This document shows, piece by piece, positions 9,580 to 19,552 of a DNA stretch of 49,287 bases. Both the position numbers and the translations under genes were made by a program. Source of the DNA: Prochloraceae cyanobacterium PL24a_bin.78 (lineage in GTDB: Bacteria; Cyanobacteriota; Cyanobacteriia; Cyanobacteriales; JANQIW01); contig JANQIW010000010.1 of the NCBI GenBank assembly GCA_028281945.1, positions 1 through 49,287 of the forward strand. Direction: 5' to 3'. The notes below the pieces were generated by a model, which was not told where the DNA came from, ran no database searches, and saw only the letters and a list, made by a program, of their open reading frames with translations. Numbering within the stretch: the stretch's first letter is position 1; each line of letters starts with the position of its first letter.

Positions 9580-10674
9580 ATGGAAAGTATCTATTGGGTT
9601 ATTACTTGGGCTTGTCATCGCAAATGTATCCATTGTTATGACCATCGATTTCGTCCCTATTTTGGGGAAGAATTACAGCAAATTATTAGTGAAAGTCAAG
9701 TTGCCATGGAGAAAATTGTAGAAAATTTGCCAGAAGACTTTACCTATCTCGATCCCGATAACCTCAATCCCGATGGCACCCCTCAGCGTCGACGAGGAAG
9801 GTTAATTTTGGCAGGAGGTGAAGTGTTGTTAGATTCCGTTCGTGAACCCCTTTTCTATCCCACTCTTGAGGCAATTCAGCGTCGCTATGGCAAAAATGCA
9901 CCTCGCCTATGTATGCAAACCACAGGAGATATTCTCCAAGAGCGTTATCTTGAAGAACTTCTGGAACGGGGTATTTGGACTATCGCTATTGCCTCTATTG
10001 ACGATTACCATGTGGGGATGGAAGGAGATAAAAAGTTTCGACTCATGGATCGCATTCGTAACCTGATGGCAAAATATGGCGTAGAAGAAGCAGCCATTGC
10101 AGCAGCTAGAGATCACCGAATAAATCTTCCTGAAACACGGGATTATTCTCTAGAAGATGGGCCTTTCTTTGTATTTTTTGGTGCTCAGCCGGAACTTTGG
10201 ATTGGGGAGCTTTGGCCTAGAGGTAGGGCTTGGTTTAATGGACTTTCTCAGGCAAATTATGATGTCAATTTCTGCGCCCGTTGGTCTGGTGGTAAGGGTT
10301 TTCTCAACTATGGTTGGGCGGGATCGGAAGTGGCCATTGAGCCTGATGGTTCTGTCTATCCCTGTTGTTTGAAAACTAAAGCTCCTTTAGGTAATCTTAC
10401 TGAAGAACGTCTGATTGATATTCTTGATAGTCTTAAAGGCCATCCCGCTTTTGAAGCCCTTAATCAAGGCGATCCTGAATCTATGGGGCAATTCGCTGGC
10501 TGGTCTCGGTCTATTTTTAAAGACCGATCGCATACTACCGATGGGAAAGGAAATCCATTTACTAATGTCTGTATTGGTTGTGATGCCTTTTTTGAGGAGA
10601 AACTTGGTACTGTGCTTCAAGAGATTCGCCGTCAACGACTGGCAGCCTCTGAGCTTATTTATTCTCAAAAATAA
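9580..10674 (+). CDS. Radical SAM/SPASM-type protein
   Basis: The N-terminus carries the cluster motif CxxxCxxC (Cys12, Cys16, Cys19 in WACHRKCIHCYD), which binds the S-adenosylmethionine-cleaving 4Fe-4S cluster. Further cysteines late in the protein (EPDGSVYPCCLKT near 245 and NVCIGCDAFFEEKLG near 335) look like an auxiliary-cluster SPASM-like region. The length is 364 residues. No small precursor peptide gene is recognisable beside it, so the substrate is unknown. It has no obvious Shine-Dalgarno sequence, and its base composition is less AT-rich than its neighbours. Confidence 0.85.
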   Translation: MESIYWVITWACHRKCIHCYDHRFRPYFGEELQQIISESQVAMEKIVENLPEDFTYLDPDNLNPDGTPQRRRGRLILAGGEVLLDSVREPLFYPTLEAIQRRYGKNAPRLCMQTTGDILQERYLEELLERGIWTIAIASIDDYHVGMEGDKKFRLMDRIRNLMAKYGVEEAAIAAARDHRINLPETRDYSLEDGPFFVFFGAQPELWIGELWPRGRAWFNGLSQANYDVNFCARWSGGKGFLNYGWAGSEVAIEPDGSVYPCCLKTKAPLGNLTEERLIDILDSLKGHPAFEALNQGDPESMGQFAGWSRSIFKDRSHTTDGKGNPFTNVCIGCDAFFEEKLGTVLQEIRRQRLAASELIYSQK

Positions 10675-11166
10675 AAATAAATCTAATATAATGTAGTAAT
10701 AATATTATTTTTATTCAAGATTAATAGAGTTGAAGAATAGGAAAATGGGAAGAATGATGGAAGATAATAACTAATATATCGATTATTCAATTTATACCTT
10801 AATCACTAAACTCTATCATTTTTTTTTTGAAAATTGGTATTAAAAAATAATTTTTTAGCTGTTTGATTTTTGAAAACCTCTTAAAGAATAAGAAACTTAG
10901 AAGAATGATAAGCATTGTACTCTATATTTACAATTCTTTTTTTAGAGAATAAATATATTTTTTTTACTAACTTATAATTATAAAAAGATGAAATTACGTA
11001 TTTACTATGAGATTCTAGAAATTAAAATACAACCATAGAGGAACAAGTAACAAGAAAATTTCGCGACAATTCTGACAGTTTAAAGGTAAAATATTCTGAG
11101 ATAAAAATAAATTTAGTATATTTTTATTTGTTTGTTGACAAATATATCTTAAAGAAGAAAATTACC
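10675..11166. other. Intergenic region before the first RTX gene
   Basis: No gene is visible. It contains ATAGAGTT-type motifs in both orientations (about 10724-10732 and 10808-10820), a short purine-rich GGGAAGAATG stretch, and AT-rich DNA likely holding the RTX promoter. Confidence 0.45.
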
Positions 11167-12876
11167 ATGACAGTAGATAATGACGATCTTTTTTTTAATA
11201 GCAATGATCTTTTTCCGGGGACTGATGATGATGATGTTTTTGATGGCCTTGGAGGAGAAGATACTATCTTTGGAGGATCCGGCAATGATACTCTTATTGG
11301 TGGACCGGGTGATGATACTATCTTTGGAGGGCTAGATAATGATGTTCTCAATGGAGAAGAAGGAAATGATACTCTTGATGGGAGTTTCGGAAATGACACT
11401 CTCGACGGGGGTTCTGGAAATGATTTCTTCGTATATACACAAGCACCAGGGAACGATCGTCTGATTGATTTTACTCAAGGAGAGGATCAAATAGATTTAA
11501 CTAATTTGTTTTTTTCCAGCTTTGAAACTTTATTATTGTTATTAGAAAATAATGATAATAACAATGCCACAATTACTACTCAATTAGGAGGACAAGTTTC
11601 TACCTTAGAAATTGAAGGATTTACCGTAAGTGACTTGAATGAAAGTGATTTTCTTTTTGAGACAAGTACTATAGGGCAAACTATTGAGGGTACAATTGCA
11701 ATTGATGATTTATTCGGCGGAAATGGTAATGATGAAATTCAAGGCCTAGGTGGAAATGATCGTTTGCTAGGAGGAGATGGAAGTGATACTCTCTTTGGAG
11801 GGGTAGGAAATGATCTCCTTGAAGGAGAAAACGGAGATGATACTCTCACTGGCGGTGGCGGAAATGATACTCTCACTGGTGGCACTGGAGTTGATTCGTT
11901 TGTATATGAACAAACTTTAATTTCAAGTAATGTTACTATCACAGATTTTATCCAAGGAGAAGATAGCATAAATTTAGAATCTATAAAACTTCCTGATTTT
12001 CAGACATTATCATTATTTTTAGAAGATAACAGTGATAATAATGCCATCATTAGTACCATGACCAATGGAGTTATATCTACATTAGAAATAGAAGGGATAA
12101 GTACAAGTGAGCTTCAACCAAGTGACTTTTTCTTCCAGATTCTTACTATTAATGAAACATTTACTGGAAATCTTGGTCCTGATGATTTATTTGGAGGAAC
12201 AGGTAACGATGAGATCGATGGATTAGGAGGGAATGATAATATTTTTGGAGGGCAAGGCAACGATACCCTTGATGGAAACCTTGGAATTGATACAGCGATT
12301 TTTTCAGGAACACTTGCTGAATATGAAATTGATCAATCTAGCGATATCATTGTAGTTACTGATACCATTAGCGATCGAGATGGCATAGATTTTCTCACAG
12401 GGTTTGAATTTCTTCAATTTTCAGACCAAACTTTTGAGATTGGTGCTGAACTTCCAGAATTAGATTTAGAAGATATTAACTTAGATATTGACGGCAATGG
12501 AACAGTAGATGCTCTAACTGATGGAGTTTTAACTCTTCGTTATTTATTTGGGTTTACTCAAGATTCATTAGTTAATGATGCTTTGGCTCCTGATGCTACT
12601 CGTACTTCGCCAAGTGAAATTGAAAGTTTTTTAGATATGGCAAGAGATAATGATTTTTTAGATATTGATGATAATGGAGAAGTAGATGCTTTGACTGATG
12701 GAATTTTAACTCTTCGTTATTTATTTGGGTTTACTCAAAATTCATTGGTTGATGGTGTCATTGGGGAAAATGCTAATCGTTTTACTTCTGAAGCAATTGA
12801 AAGTTATCTTGATACTTTAGTTCCATCTGATGGTTTGACTATTTTATCCCAAAGTACAAATGATTTTATAGGGTAA
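11167..12876 (+). CDS. RTX calcium-binding protein with dockerin-like C-terminus
   Basis: Secreted-type protein of 569 residues. Blocks of RTX nonapeptides (pattern GGxGxDxLx) occupy about residues 20-100, 185-245 and 340-375, binding Ca2+ as parallel beta-rolls. Between them lie repeated modules of the type DFIQGEDxIxL...IEGIS...SDFFF. The C-terminus has two dockerin-like EF-hand repeats (DIDGNGTVDALTDGVLTLRY and DIDDNGEVDALTDGILTLRY). No N-terminal signal peptide is present, consistent with type I secretion. The ATG at 11167 is preferred over 11128 because MTVDND begins the acidic domain and AAAGAAGAAA lies upstream. Confidence 0.87.
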   Translation: MTVDNDDLFFNSNDLFPGTDDDDVFDGLGGEDTIFGGSGNDTLIGGPGDDTIFGGLDNDVLNGEEGNDTLDGSFGNDTLDGGSGNDFFVYTQAPGNDRLIDFTQGEDQIDLTNLFFSSFETLLLLLENNDNNNATITTQLGGQVSTLEIEGFTVSDLNESDFLFETSTIGQTIEGTIAIDDLFGGNGNDEIQGLGGNDRLLGGDGSDTLFGGVGNDLLEGENGDDTLTGGGGNDTLTGGTGVDSFVYEQTLISSNVTITDFIQGEDSINLESIKLPDFQTLSLFLEDNSDNNAIISTMTNGVISTLEIEGISTSELQPSDFFFQILTINETFTGNLGPDDLFGGTGNDEIDGLGGNDNIFGGQGNDTLDGNLGIDTAIFSGTLAEYEIDQSSDIIVVTDTISDRDGIDFLTGFEFLQFSDQTFEIGAELPELDLEDINLDIDGNGTVDALTDGVLTLRYLFGFTQDSLVNDALAPDATRTSPSEIESFLDMARDNDFLDIDDNGEVDALTDGILTLRYLFGFTQNSLVDGVIGENANRFTSEAIESYLDTLVPSDGLTILSQSTNDFIG

Positions 12877-13150
12877 TTATGAGAAGAAAGGAGAAGGAAT
12901 TAATAAATTATAGTTTAATTTTAATTTTTGATTCTCTACTTTATCTCTATTAGATTAGTTTTTATTTAATTTAAGTTAAAGTAGAATTAAATTGATTTTC
13001 TGCTATATCTCTAATTAAAGTTTTCTAAAAGATAAAATATTTAAGGATAAAGTCTAATTTTAGTCTCTTGTTATCTTTTTTTGCATAGATATTCTGTTTT
13101 TAATCTCGTTTTAATTTAATCAAATTTACATCTCAAAGGGGGAATTTATA
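12877..13150. other. Spacer between the two RTX genes
   Basis: AT-rich, no gene. A strong ribosome-binding stretch (AAAGGGGG) precedes the second RTX start at 13151. No convincing terminator hairpin is seen. Confidence 0.4.
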
Positions 13151-15304
13151 ATGGTAATCAATGGAACTAATGGCAATAATAATCTTCAAGGTACAGCAGG
13201 TAATGATACGATTAATGGATTTAATGGCAATGATATTTTAAATGGCCTTGGTGGTGATGATATCCTTAATGGTGGTGCAGGTAATGATACCCTCACTGGA
13301 GGTAGTGGAGATGATATTTTTATCTATCAACGTCTTGGTTTAGGTGATTTTAATGTCATAACTGATTTTACTCAAGGAGAAGATCTCATTGATGTTAGTA
13401 GTGTTGGTATTGCAGATTTTCAAACTTTGTTATTACATTTAAATACTACAGTTAATGGTAATACTCTCATTTCAACTATCTTAGGTAGTAATTCATTTCA
13501 AACTGAGATCCAAGGAATTAGTATTGGTCAACTACAAGCAAGTGACTTTATTTTCGATACCAGCACCCAAGGAAATAATATCTCCGATTCTGATGGTGGT
13601 TTTCCTAATAGTAGTGATTTATTTGGTGGTTTTGGCAATGATACTATCAATGGAAATGAAAGTGATGACGATGTCTTTGGCAATGCTGGTAATGATATTC
13701 TTAATGGAGGCACTGGCAATGATGAGTTATTTGGTGAAGTAGGAGATGATACCCTTAATGGTGGGCCGGGTAATGATACCCTTACTGGAGGTGCTGGAGA
13801 AGATATTTTTGTCTATCAACGTAGTGGAGAGGGTAGTTTTGATACCATAACTGATTTTACCGAAGGAGAAGATCTCATTGATGTTAGTAGTGTTGGTATT
13901 GCAGATTTTGAAACTCTATTGCTGCTTTTGGATACTACGGTTAATGGTAATAGTCTCATTTCAACTATCTTCGATAATAATTCATTTGAAATTGAGATCC
14001 AAGGACTTAGTGTTGCTCAACTACAAGCAAGTGACTTTATTTTCGATACCAGCACCCAAGGAAATAATATCTCCGATTCTGATCTTGGTAGCTCTAGTAG
14101 TAGTGATTTATTTGGTGGTTTTGGCAATGATACCATCAATGGAGATGAAGGTGATGACGATGTCTTTGGCAATGCTGGCAATGATATCCTCAATGGAGGC
14201 ACTGGCAATGATGAGTTATTTGGGGAAGTAGGAGATGATACCCTTAATGGTGGGCCGGGTAATGATACCCTCACTGGAGGTGCTGGAAATGATACTTTTA
14301 TTTATCAACGCATTGGTGAAAGTAATACAGATCTCATAACTGATTTTACTCAAGGAGAAGATGTCATTGACGTCAGTAGTCTGGGCATCCCTGATTTAGA
14401 AACTCTATTGCTGTTTTTGGATACTACGGTTAATGGTAATACTCTCATTTCAACTAGCTTAACAGGCAATACTTTCCAAGTTGAGATCCAAGGAGTTAGT
14501 ATCAACCAACTACAAGCAAGCGACTTTATTTTCGATCTTACCATCCAAGGAGATAATATCTCAGATACTGATCTTGGTAGCTCTGGTAGTAGTGATTTAT
14601 TTGGTGGTTTTGGCAATGATACCATCGATGGAAATGACAGTGATGATGCTCTCTTTGGCAATGCTGGCAATGATATCCTCAATGGGGGTACTGGCAATGA
14701 TGAGTTATTTGGAGAAGTAGGAGATGATACCCTTAATGGTGGGTTGGGTAATGATACTCTTGATGGGGGTATTGGAATAGATACAGCCGTTTTCTCAGCA
14801 GCATCAACTGAATATATCATTGATGATTCTGGAGATACTGTTATTGTTAACGGGCCAGATGGCATAGATTCACTAACAGAAATAGAATTTCTTCAATTCA
14901 CAGATCAAATAATTGAGTTAGAGATTTTACCAGATTTTAACCTAGATATCGATGGTAATGGAGAAGTAGGAGCATTGAGCGATGGACTTTTAATCATTCG
15001 TCATTTATTTGGATTCACTGGAGATGCCTTAATTAATGGTGCTGTAGATCCAAATGGTATCCGTAGTACTTCTAGTGAAATTGAAGCATTTTTAGAAATA
15101 GCAACAGATGATATGTTAGATATTGATGGTAATGGAGTAGCATTACCTCTTAGTGATGGACTTTTAATTATTCGTAATTTATTTGGATTCACTGGAGAAG
15201 CCTTAATTAATGGTGCTGTAGCTCCCAATGCTACTCGTAGTACTTCTAGTGAAATTGAAACTTTCATTGAATCCTTACTTCCATCAGATACTATTACAGT
15301 TTAA
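13151..15304 (+). CDS. RTX calcium-binding protein with internal tandem repeats and dockerin-like C-terminus
   Basis: 717-residue paralogue of the preceding gene. RTX nonapeptide blocks alternate with a beta-rich module ([17 protein letters not shown]...[16 protein letters not shown]...[17 protein letters not shown]). A 163-residue unit is repeated about three times with long identical DNA stretches, implying recent duplication. The C-terminus carries two dockerin-like repeats ([20 protein letters not shown] and a diverged copy reading [14 protein letters not shown]). There is no signal peptide, so type I secretion is inferred. Probable role: extracellular or surface Ca2+-dependent protein; no enzymatic domain is visible. 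Confidence 0.87.
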   Translation: MVINGTNGNNNLQGTAGNDTINGFNGNDILNGLGGDDILNGGAGNDTLTGGSGDDIFIYQRLGLGDFNVITDFTQGEDLIDVSSVGIADFQTLLLHLNTTVNGNTLISTILGSNSFQTEIQGISIGQLQASDFIFDTSTQGNNISDSDGGFPNSSDLFGGFGNDTINGNESDDDVFGNAGNDILNGGTGNDELFGEVGDDTLNGGPGNDTLTGGAGEDIFVYQRSGEGSFDTITDFTEGEDLIDVSSVGIADFETLLLLLDTTVNGNSLISTIFDNNSFEIEIQGLSVAQLQASDFIFDTSTQGNNISDSDLGSSSSSDLFGGFGNDTINGDEGDDDVFGNAGNDILNGGTGNDELFGEVGDDTLNGGPGNDTLTGGAGNDTFIYQRIGESNTDLITDFTQGEDVIDVSSLGIPDLETLLLFLDTTVNGNTLISTSLTGNTFQVEIQGVSINQLQASDFIFDLTIQGDNISDTDLGSSGSSDLFGGFGNDTIDGNDSDDALFGNAGNDILNGGTGNDELFGEVGDDTLNGGLGNDTLDGGIGIDTAVFSAASTEYIIDDSGDTVIVNGPDGIDSLTEIEFLQFTDQIIELEILPDFNLDIDGNGEVGALSDGLLIIRHLFGFTGDALINGAVDPNGIRSTSSEIEAFLEIATDDMLDIDGNGVALPLSDGLLIIRNLFGFTGEALINGAVAPNATRSTSSEIETFIESLLPSDTITV
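13556..14533 (+). repeat. 489-bp tandem repeat in RTX gene
   Basis: Two full units (13556-14044 and 14045-14533) are offset by exactly 489 bp (163 codons). Partial units extend on both sides, to about 13260 upstream and about 14780 downstream. Some stretches are identical for nearly 40 bases, for example those starting at 13556 and 14045. Confidence 0.85.
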
Positions 15305-15333
15305 TTATATTATTAAATAAAATATCACTATAG

Positions 15334-15365
15334 TTATAGCAGAATAAAAAACTTTACTGCTATAA
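15334..15365. terminator. Hairpin between convergent RTX and SemiSWEET genes
   Basis: TTATAGCAG (15334-15342) pairs perfectly with CTGCTATAA (15357-15365) across a 14-nt loop. It lies between two convergent stop codons. No long T-run follows, so termination is inferred from position. Confidence 0.45.
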
Positions 15366-15392
15366 TTAATGTCTATGGTCAAGAGTTTTACT

Positions 15393-15656
15393 TTAACCAT
15401 ATTTAAATTTAAAGACAAGAATAGTAAAAGCCAACATAAAAGTAAAGGCATTAGCAACTATAACAGGTATATCATTAACAAGAAAACCATACACTAACCA
15501 CATAAATACACCACTACAAAACAAAAGAAACATCCCTAAAGAAATATCCTTCGCCGATCGACTTCGCCAAGTTTGAATCACTTGAGGGAGGAAAGCAATT
15601 GTAGTTAGACTTCCTGCAATTAAACCGATAACTGTTTTAATTTGTTCAAAATCCAT
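15393..15656 (-). CDS. SemiSWEET family sugar transporter
   Basis: Three-helix half-transporter of 87 residues that dimerises to move sugars across a membrane. The PQ-loop motif in helix 1 reads FLPQVIQTWRSRSAKDIS (about residues 23-40), followed by the glycine/valine-rich helix 2 and a third helix ending in KFKYG. Length and topology match bacterial SemiSWEETs. It is monocistronic, and the substrate cannot be read from sequence. Confidence 0.9.
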   Translation of the reverse strand: MDFEQIKTVIGLIAGSLTTIAFLPQVIQTWRSRSAKDISLGMFLLFCSGVFMWLVYGFLVNDIPVIVANAFTFMLAFTILVFKFKYG

Positions 15657-15800
15657 ATCAAATATTTATAAGATAGATTGGTCAATCTTTCTCTTTGAAG
15701 AATTACATTTTAAGTCTATCCTTTCAAAGTTGATTTGATCGTTATTCTCAAAAATCTGTTGTAGCTTAATTCTCTTTTAGCAAATTTAACAAAAAATTCC

Positions 15801-15830
15801 TTGGCTAAAAGCAAGAAAATATCCTATAAT
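15801..15830 (+). promoter_or_regulatory. Candidate sigma70-type promoter for rplU
   Basis: TTGGCT at 15801-15806 and a perfect TATAAT at 15825-15830 are separated by 18 bases. Transcription from here would give a leader of about 100 nt before rplU. That leader (about 15850-15920) is clearly more GC-rich than its surroundings. Confidence 0.55.
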
Positions 15831-15938
15831 AAGGGATTGTGTGTCTAATTCCTGCTCGGATCGGGTATTGATGACATCTAAAAGCTGAATTATCTGAGAT
15901 TCGGCTACCTGTACGGCAATATTATTTGGACAAAATTA

Positions 15939-16358
15939 ATGACTTACGCAATAGTAGAAACAGGCGGCAAACAATTAAAAGTAGAACCAGGTAGATTTTA
16001 CGATATCGATCGTCTTCATGTAGATGATCAAGAAACATATACTATAGATAAAGTATTACTGGTGCATCATGAAGATCAAATAACTATTGGGACTCCTTTT
16101 ATCGAAGGGGCAATAGTAGAAGGGACGGTAATGGAGCATCGCCGAGGCAGAAAAGTCTTGGTTTATAAGATGCGCCCCAAAAAGAAAACTCGTAAAAAAC
16201 GAGGGCATCGTCAAGAACTTTCTCGGTTTATGATTAATTCTATTAGTATGAATGGGAATGTTTTAGCGGCTTATAATCCAACAGAAACTGAAGAATCTAC
16301 GGAAGAGAATACAGCAGATACAACTGTTGAAACTGCCGAAGTTGAAGCCCAAGAATAG
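15939..16358 (+). CDS. rplU: 50S ribosomal protein L21
   Basis: 23S rRNA-binding protein of the large subunit. The L21 signature is clear: MTYAIVETGGKQLKVEPG at the start and the basic KMRPKKKTRKKRGHRQ segment near residues 77-92. The core is about 103 residues; the remaining 35 form an acidic, Thr/Glu-rich tail that bacterial L21 generally lacks. It lies 344 bp before rpmA, much further than usual for this pair. Confidence 0.96.
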   Translation: MTYAIVETGGKQLKVEPGRFYDIDRLHVDDQETYTIDKVLLVHHEDQITIGTPFIEGAIVEGTVMEHRRGRKVLVYKMRPKKKTRKKRGHRQELSRFMINSISMNGNVLAAYNPTETEESTEENTADTTVETAEVEAQE

Positions 16359-16702
16359 ATCCACAATAGCTAAGTTATTTTTGCTATAATGGCAAAAGAT
16401 CAAGGATAAAAAGATCAGAAATAAAAGTTTAAATGAAAATATTTTTATACTTTTGATCTGATCTAGATCTTCCCATTTGGATCGATTTGCCCTAAAACAA
16501 TGCAACAAATAGGTAAAAATAATACCCTATTGAATACAACACAAAGTTAAATTATCTAATAGAGAACTAGTATTTTTACAATAGTAATGAGTTAGTATCG
16601 TAAAAATATCTTAACTTTATTGTCAATTGTTCAAATAAAAGTCTCTATTAATTAATTTTGTATTGGCAATTAATACTAAAATCTTAAGATAAGGAGGAAA
16701 TA
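16359..16702. other. Structured rplU-rpmA spacer
   Basis: Three foldable elements are visible: ATAGC/GCTAT (16366-16387); a long imperfect hairpin (about 16391-16491) with outer stem GGCAAA/TTTGCC and inner stem AGATCAG/CTGATCT; and a perfect 9-bp hairpin TATTTTTAC/GTAAAAATA (16571-16608). They could be terminators, processing sites or a leader for rpmA. No gene is visible. Confidence 0.5.
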
Positions 16703-16996
16703 ATGGCTCATAAAAAAGGTACAGGTAGTACTCGTAATGGTCGCGATTCTAATTCTAAAAGACTTGGCGTAAAAAGATATGGTGGTCAAGTTGTAACAAG
16801 TGGTAGCATTTTAGTCCGTCAACGGGGAACTAAATTTCACCCTGGTAAAAATGTTGGTCGTGGCAATGATGATACTTTATTCGCTTTGATTGATGGTGTG
16901 GTTCGTTTTGAATACAAGGATAAAAAGCGTAAGAAAATTAGTGTATATCCTGTAGCAGTTGAAGCAACATCTGAAGCTCAACCAGCTGCTGTTTAA
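16703..16996 (+). CDS. rpmA: 50S ribosomal protein L27
   Basis: Large-subunit protein whose N-terminus reaches the peptidyl-transferase centre. It starts [16 protein letters not shown], with the family motif KRYGGQVV following. The 97-residue length is slightly long because of an Ala-rich tail. The start has a strong Shine-Dalgarno sequence (AAGGAGG). There is no N-terminal propeptide of the Firmicutes type. Confidence 0.97.
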   Translation: MAHKKGTGSTRNGRDSNSKRLGVKRYGGQVVTSGSILVRQRGTKFHPGKNVGRGNDDTLFALIDGVVRFEYKDKKRKKISVYPVAVEATSEAQPAAV

Positions 16997-17033
16997 TTAG
17001 CTAAGGGATATTTGAAAAGATTCAAGGTTAACT

Positions 17034-17063
17034 GGGAGAAATTTTAACTAAGATTTTTCTCCC
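17034..17063. terminator. Bidirectional terminator between rpmA and rel
   Basis: GGGAGAAA (17034-17041) pairs perfectly with TTTCTCCC (17056-17063). It sits between convergent rpmA and rel stops, with T-rich sequence on the plus side. Confidence 0.6.
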
Positions 17064-17082
17064 TATTTTCTTCTAATGGGTT

Positions 17083-19341
17083 CTAATTGACGCGACGGAT
17101 ATTGAGAATATCGCTCATATTCCTAATTTGATTCATAATATAGTCTAGCTGTTGTCGATCGCGCAAATCTACAGTTAAAGAAATAACTGCAGGTTTACTA
17201 AAACTAGTCTTAACGCTGGCATTACTAACATTGATATTACGATCGCTCAAACGTCCTAAAATATCTTTAAAAATACCAACTCGATCAAGAACTTCAATTT
17301 GAAGATCCACAGGATAAGTAGAACTCCTTCCATTTTGATTCACAGGATTCCAACTTACAGGAATCAGAGGCTTTCCGGGGTTATTTTCAACATTGGGGCA
17401 TTCTTGACGATGAATAGAAATTCCCTTTGACACAGTAACAACTCCTATTATCGGCTCACCAGGTAGAGGCTTACAACAGCCAGCACAGTGATAAAGCATT
17501 CCTTCAACTCCAGCAATGGGAGAATTGGCACAACTTGGAGCTTCTGATGGATGATTGCGAGTTTGGCTTTGGGGAGGAGATAATACCTCTGATTCAATGC
17601 TATTAGTAAAAGTTATTTCTGTTTGCTTGGCTTTAATATCTTCCCGTAACTTATTGACTATTTGATTTAAAGTTACTTCTCCATAACCTAATGCTGCTAA
17701 TAAGTCTTCTACCTTCTGATAATTACATCTAACAGCAATGCTTTGCATTTGTTCAGATTTAAGTAAAGCTTCCAGTCCACTTTTCCCTAATTCTTTTTCT
17801 AGTAATTTTTGCCCTCTAGCGAGATTCTCTTCATAATGAGAGCGTTTATACCATTGACGAATTCTGGTACGGGCTGTTGGAGTGACAACAAAATTTAGCC
17901 AATCTAAGCTTGGATGACTATTTTTGCTGGTAATTATTTCTACTATATCCCCATTTTGTAAAGGTTTATCAACCACCGACCAACGATCGTTAATCCGAAC
18001 TCCTTTCATTTGATTACCAACTTCTGTATGAATATGATAAGCAAAATCTACTGGAGTTGAACCTGCAGCTAAAGGAATCACATCTCCATGAGGAGTAAAC
18101 ACATAAACATCATCTTCAAATAAGTTATTTTTCAGAACTTCTACATACTCATCGGCATCTTTCAACTCCTTTTGCCACTCTAGTAATTGTCTTAACCAGG
18201 TAAATTTTTCATCATTTGACTTCATATTAAAGTTACTAGAACCGCCAGTTTCCTTGTATTTCCAGTGAGCAGCGATTCCATATTCAGCAATTTGGTGCAT
18301 TTCTAGAGTGCGAATTTGGATCTCTAAAGGACGACCATTTAAAGCCACAACTGAAGTATGTAGAGATTGATAAAGATTGGGTTTAGGCAAACCAATATAA
18401 TCTTTAAAGCGACCAGGAATAGGTTTAAAAGCATCGTGAACTACTGCTAAAGCACGATAGCACTCATCATTAGTTTCTACAATAATTCGTAAAGCAGCAA
18501 TATCATAAATTTCGTTAAATTGTTTATGTTGACGCTGCATTTTATGATATATCCCATAAAGGTGTTTTGGTCTTCCCTTCAATTCCAAAACATTAATGGA
18601 TAATTGGCTAAGACGCTTTTGTAGTAAATCAACTACCTGATTGATTCTTGCTTCGCGATCGGCTCTTCGGTCGGCAACTAATTCTTTAATATCCCTAAAA
18701 GCTTCCGGTTCGAGATATTTAAAAGCTAAATCTTCCAATTCCCATTTAACACGCCAAATACCTAAACGATTGGCTAAAGGAGCAAAAATTTCTCTAGTTT
18801 CTAAGGCAATTTCTCGTTGTTTTTCTGGCTTAAGATATTGTAAAGTTCTCATATTGTGAAGCCTGTCAGCTAACTTCACCACAATTACTCGGATATCCTG
18901 AGCCATTGCCATAAACATTCGGCGAAAGTTTTCAGCTTGACGTTCAGTTTTGCTAGAGAAATTAAATTTAGATAATTTGGTAACTGCCTCTACCAGTAGC
19001 CTTACCTCTTGACCAAATTTTTCTTCTATTTGTTCAGAAGTAATATCTGTATCTTCTACCACATCGTGGAGAAATCCTGCGGCAATAGTGGGGCCATCTC
19101 CTCCTAAATCCCGTAATAAAGTTGCAACGGCGATGGGATGAGCAATATAGGGTTCTCCTGATTTGCGATATTGCCCTTCATGGAGTTGGTAGGCAAATTT
19201 GAACGCACTACATATTAGACAATTGTCATTATTGTCACTGGTTGTTTTAGTAGTGTCCGAGGCTTTTAAGCATTCTTCTAGCCAGTCAGGTAGCTCAAGA
19301 CTAGCTTTTGATTTAGATATAGCAGCGGCGGTAGCATTCAT
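17083..19341 (-). CDS. rel: Bifunctional (p)ppGpp synthetase/hydrolase
   Basis: Stringent-response enzyme making and degrading (p)ppGpp. Order: N-terminal HD hydrolase domain with HDVVEDT near residue 92; RelA/SpoT synthetase domain (about 230-360) with KDYIGLPKPNLYQSLHT; TGS domain (about 415-475, DVYVFTPHGDV); conserved-Cys CC/ZFD region (HCAGCCKPLPGEP, near 620); and C-terminal ACT domain. The 752-residue length is normal. Both catalytic motifs are intact, so both activities are expected. It has no neighbours on its strand and shares a terminator region with rpmA. Confidence 0.95.
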   Translation of the reverse strand: MNATAAAISKSKASLELPDWLEECLKASDTTKTTSDNNDNCLICSAFKFAYQLHEGQYRKSGEPYIAHPIAVATLLRDLGGDGPTIAAGFLHDVVEDTDITSEQIEEKFGQEVRLLVEAVTKLSKFNFSSKTERQAENFRRMFMAMAQDIRVIVVKLADRLHNMRTLQYLKPEKQREIALETREIFAPLANRLGIWRVKWELEDLAFKYLEPEAFRDIKELVADRRADREARINQVVDLLQKRLSQLSINVLELKGRPKHLYGIYHKMQRQHKQFNEIYDIAALRIIVETNDECYRALAVVHDAFKPIPGRFKDYIGLPKPNLYQSLHTSVVALNGRPLEIQIRTLEMHQIAEYGIAAHWKYKETGGSSNFNMKSNDEKFTWLRQLLEWQKELKDADEYVEVLKNNLFEDDVYVFTPHGDVIPLAAGSTPVDFAYHIHTEVGNQMKGVRINDRWSVVDKPLQNGDIVEIITSKNSHPSLDWLNFVVTPTARTRIRQWYKRSHYEENLARGQKLLEKELGKSGLEALLKSEQMQSIAVRCNYQKVEDLLAALGYGEVTLNQIVNKLREDIKAKQTEITFTNSIESEVLSPPQSQTRNHPSEAPSCANSPIAGVEGMLYHCAGCCKPLPGEPIIGVVTVSKGISIHRQECPNVENNPGKPLIPVSWNPVNQNGRSSTYPVDLQIEVLDRVGIFKDILGRLSDRNINVSNASVKTSFSKPAVISLTVDLRDRQQLDYIMNQIRNMSDILNIRRVN

Positions 19342-19552
19342 AATTGGCTATGGGGGCTAGTTATTTTGATTGGAAATGGATAAAATTTAAGATATTTTTT
19401 AGAGTTAGAATATTTATATTTTAATATTTCTCTAATTTCTAGCTAGTTTGCTAAAAATTTGTTGCGATCTCAATCTTTGTTTTGAGGTACAAAATCTAGT
19501 TGTATGCTAGATAACACCATTTAACCAAATTATATCTTAAATTTAGTTAATT

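Noticed and set aside
9842..10696. Additional open frames overlapping the radical SAM gene
   Set aside because: They lie wholly or almost wholly within the coding frame at 9580-10674, which has clear cluster cysteines; the others show no family features.
13556..14533. Regular repeats as a possible CRISPR array
   Set aside because: The period is 489 bp in frame with a protein, without unique spacers or short direct repeats.
13528..14865. Several open frames antisense or shifted within the RTX genes
   Set aside because: They arise from the repetitive codons of the RTX units and share no independent start signals.
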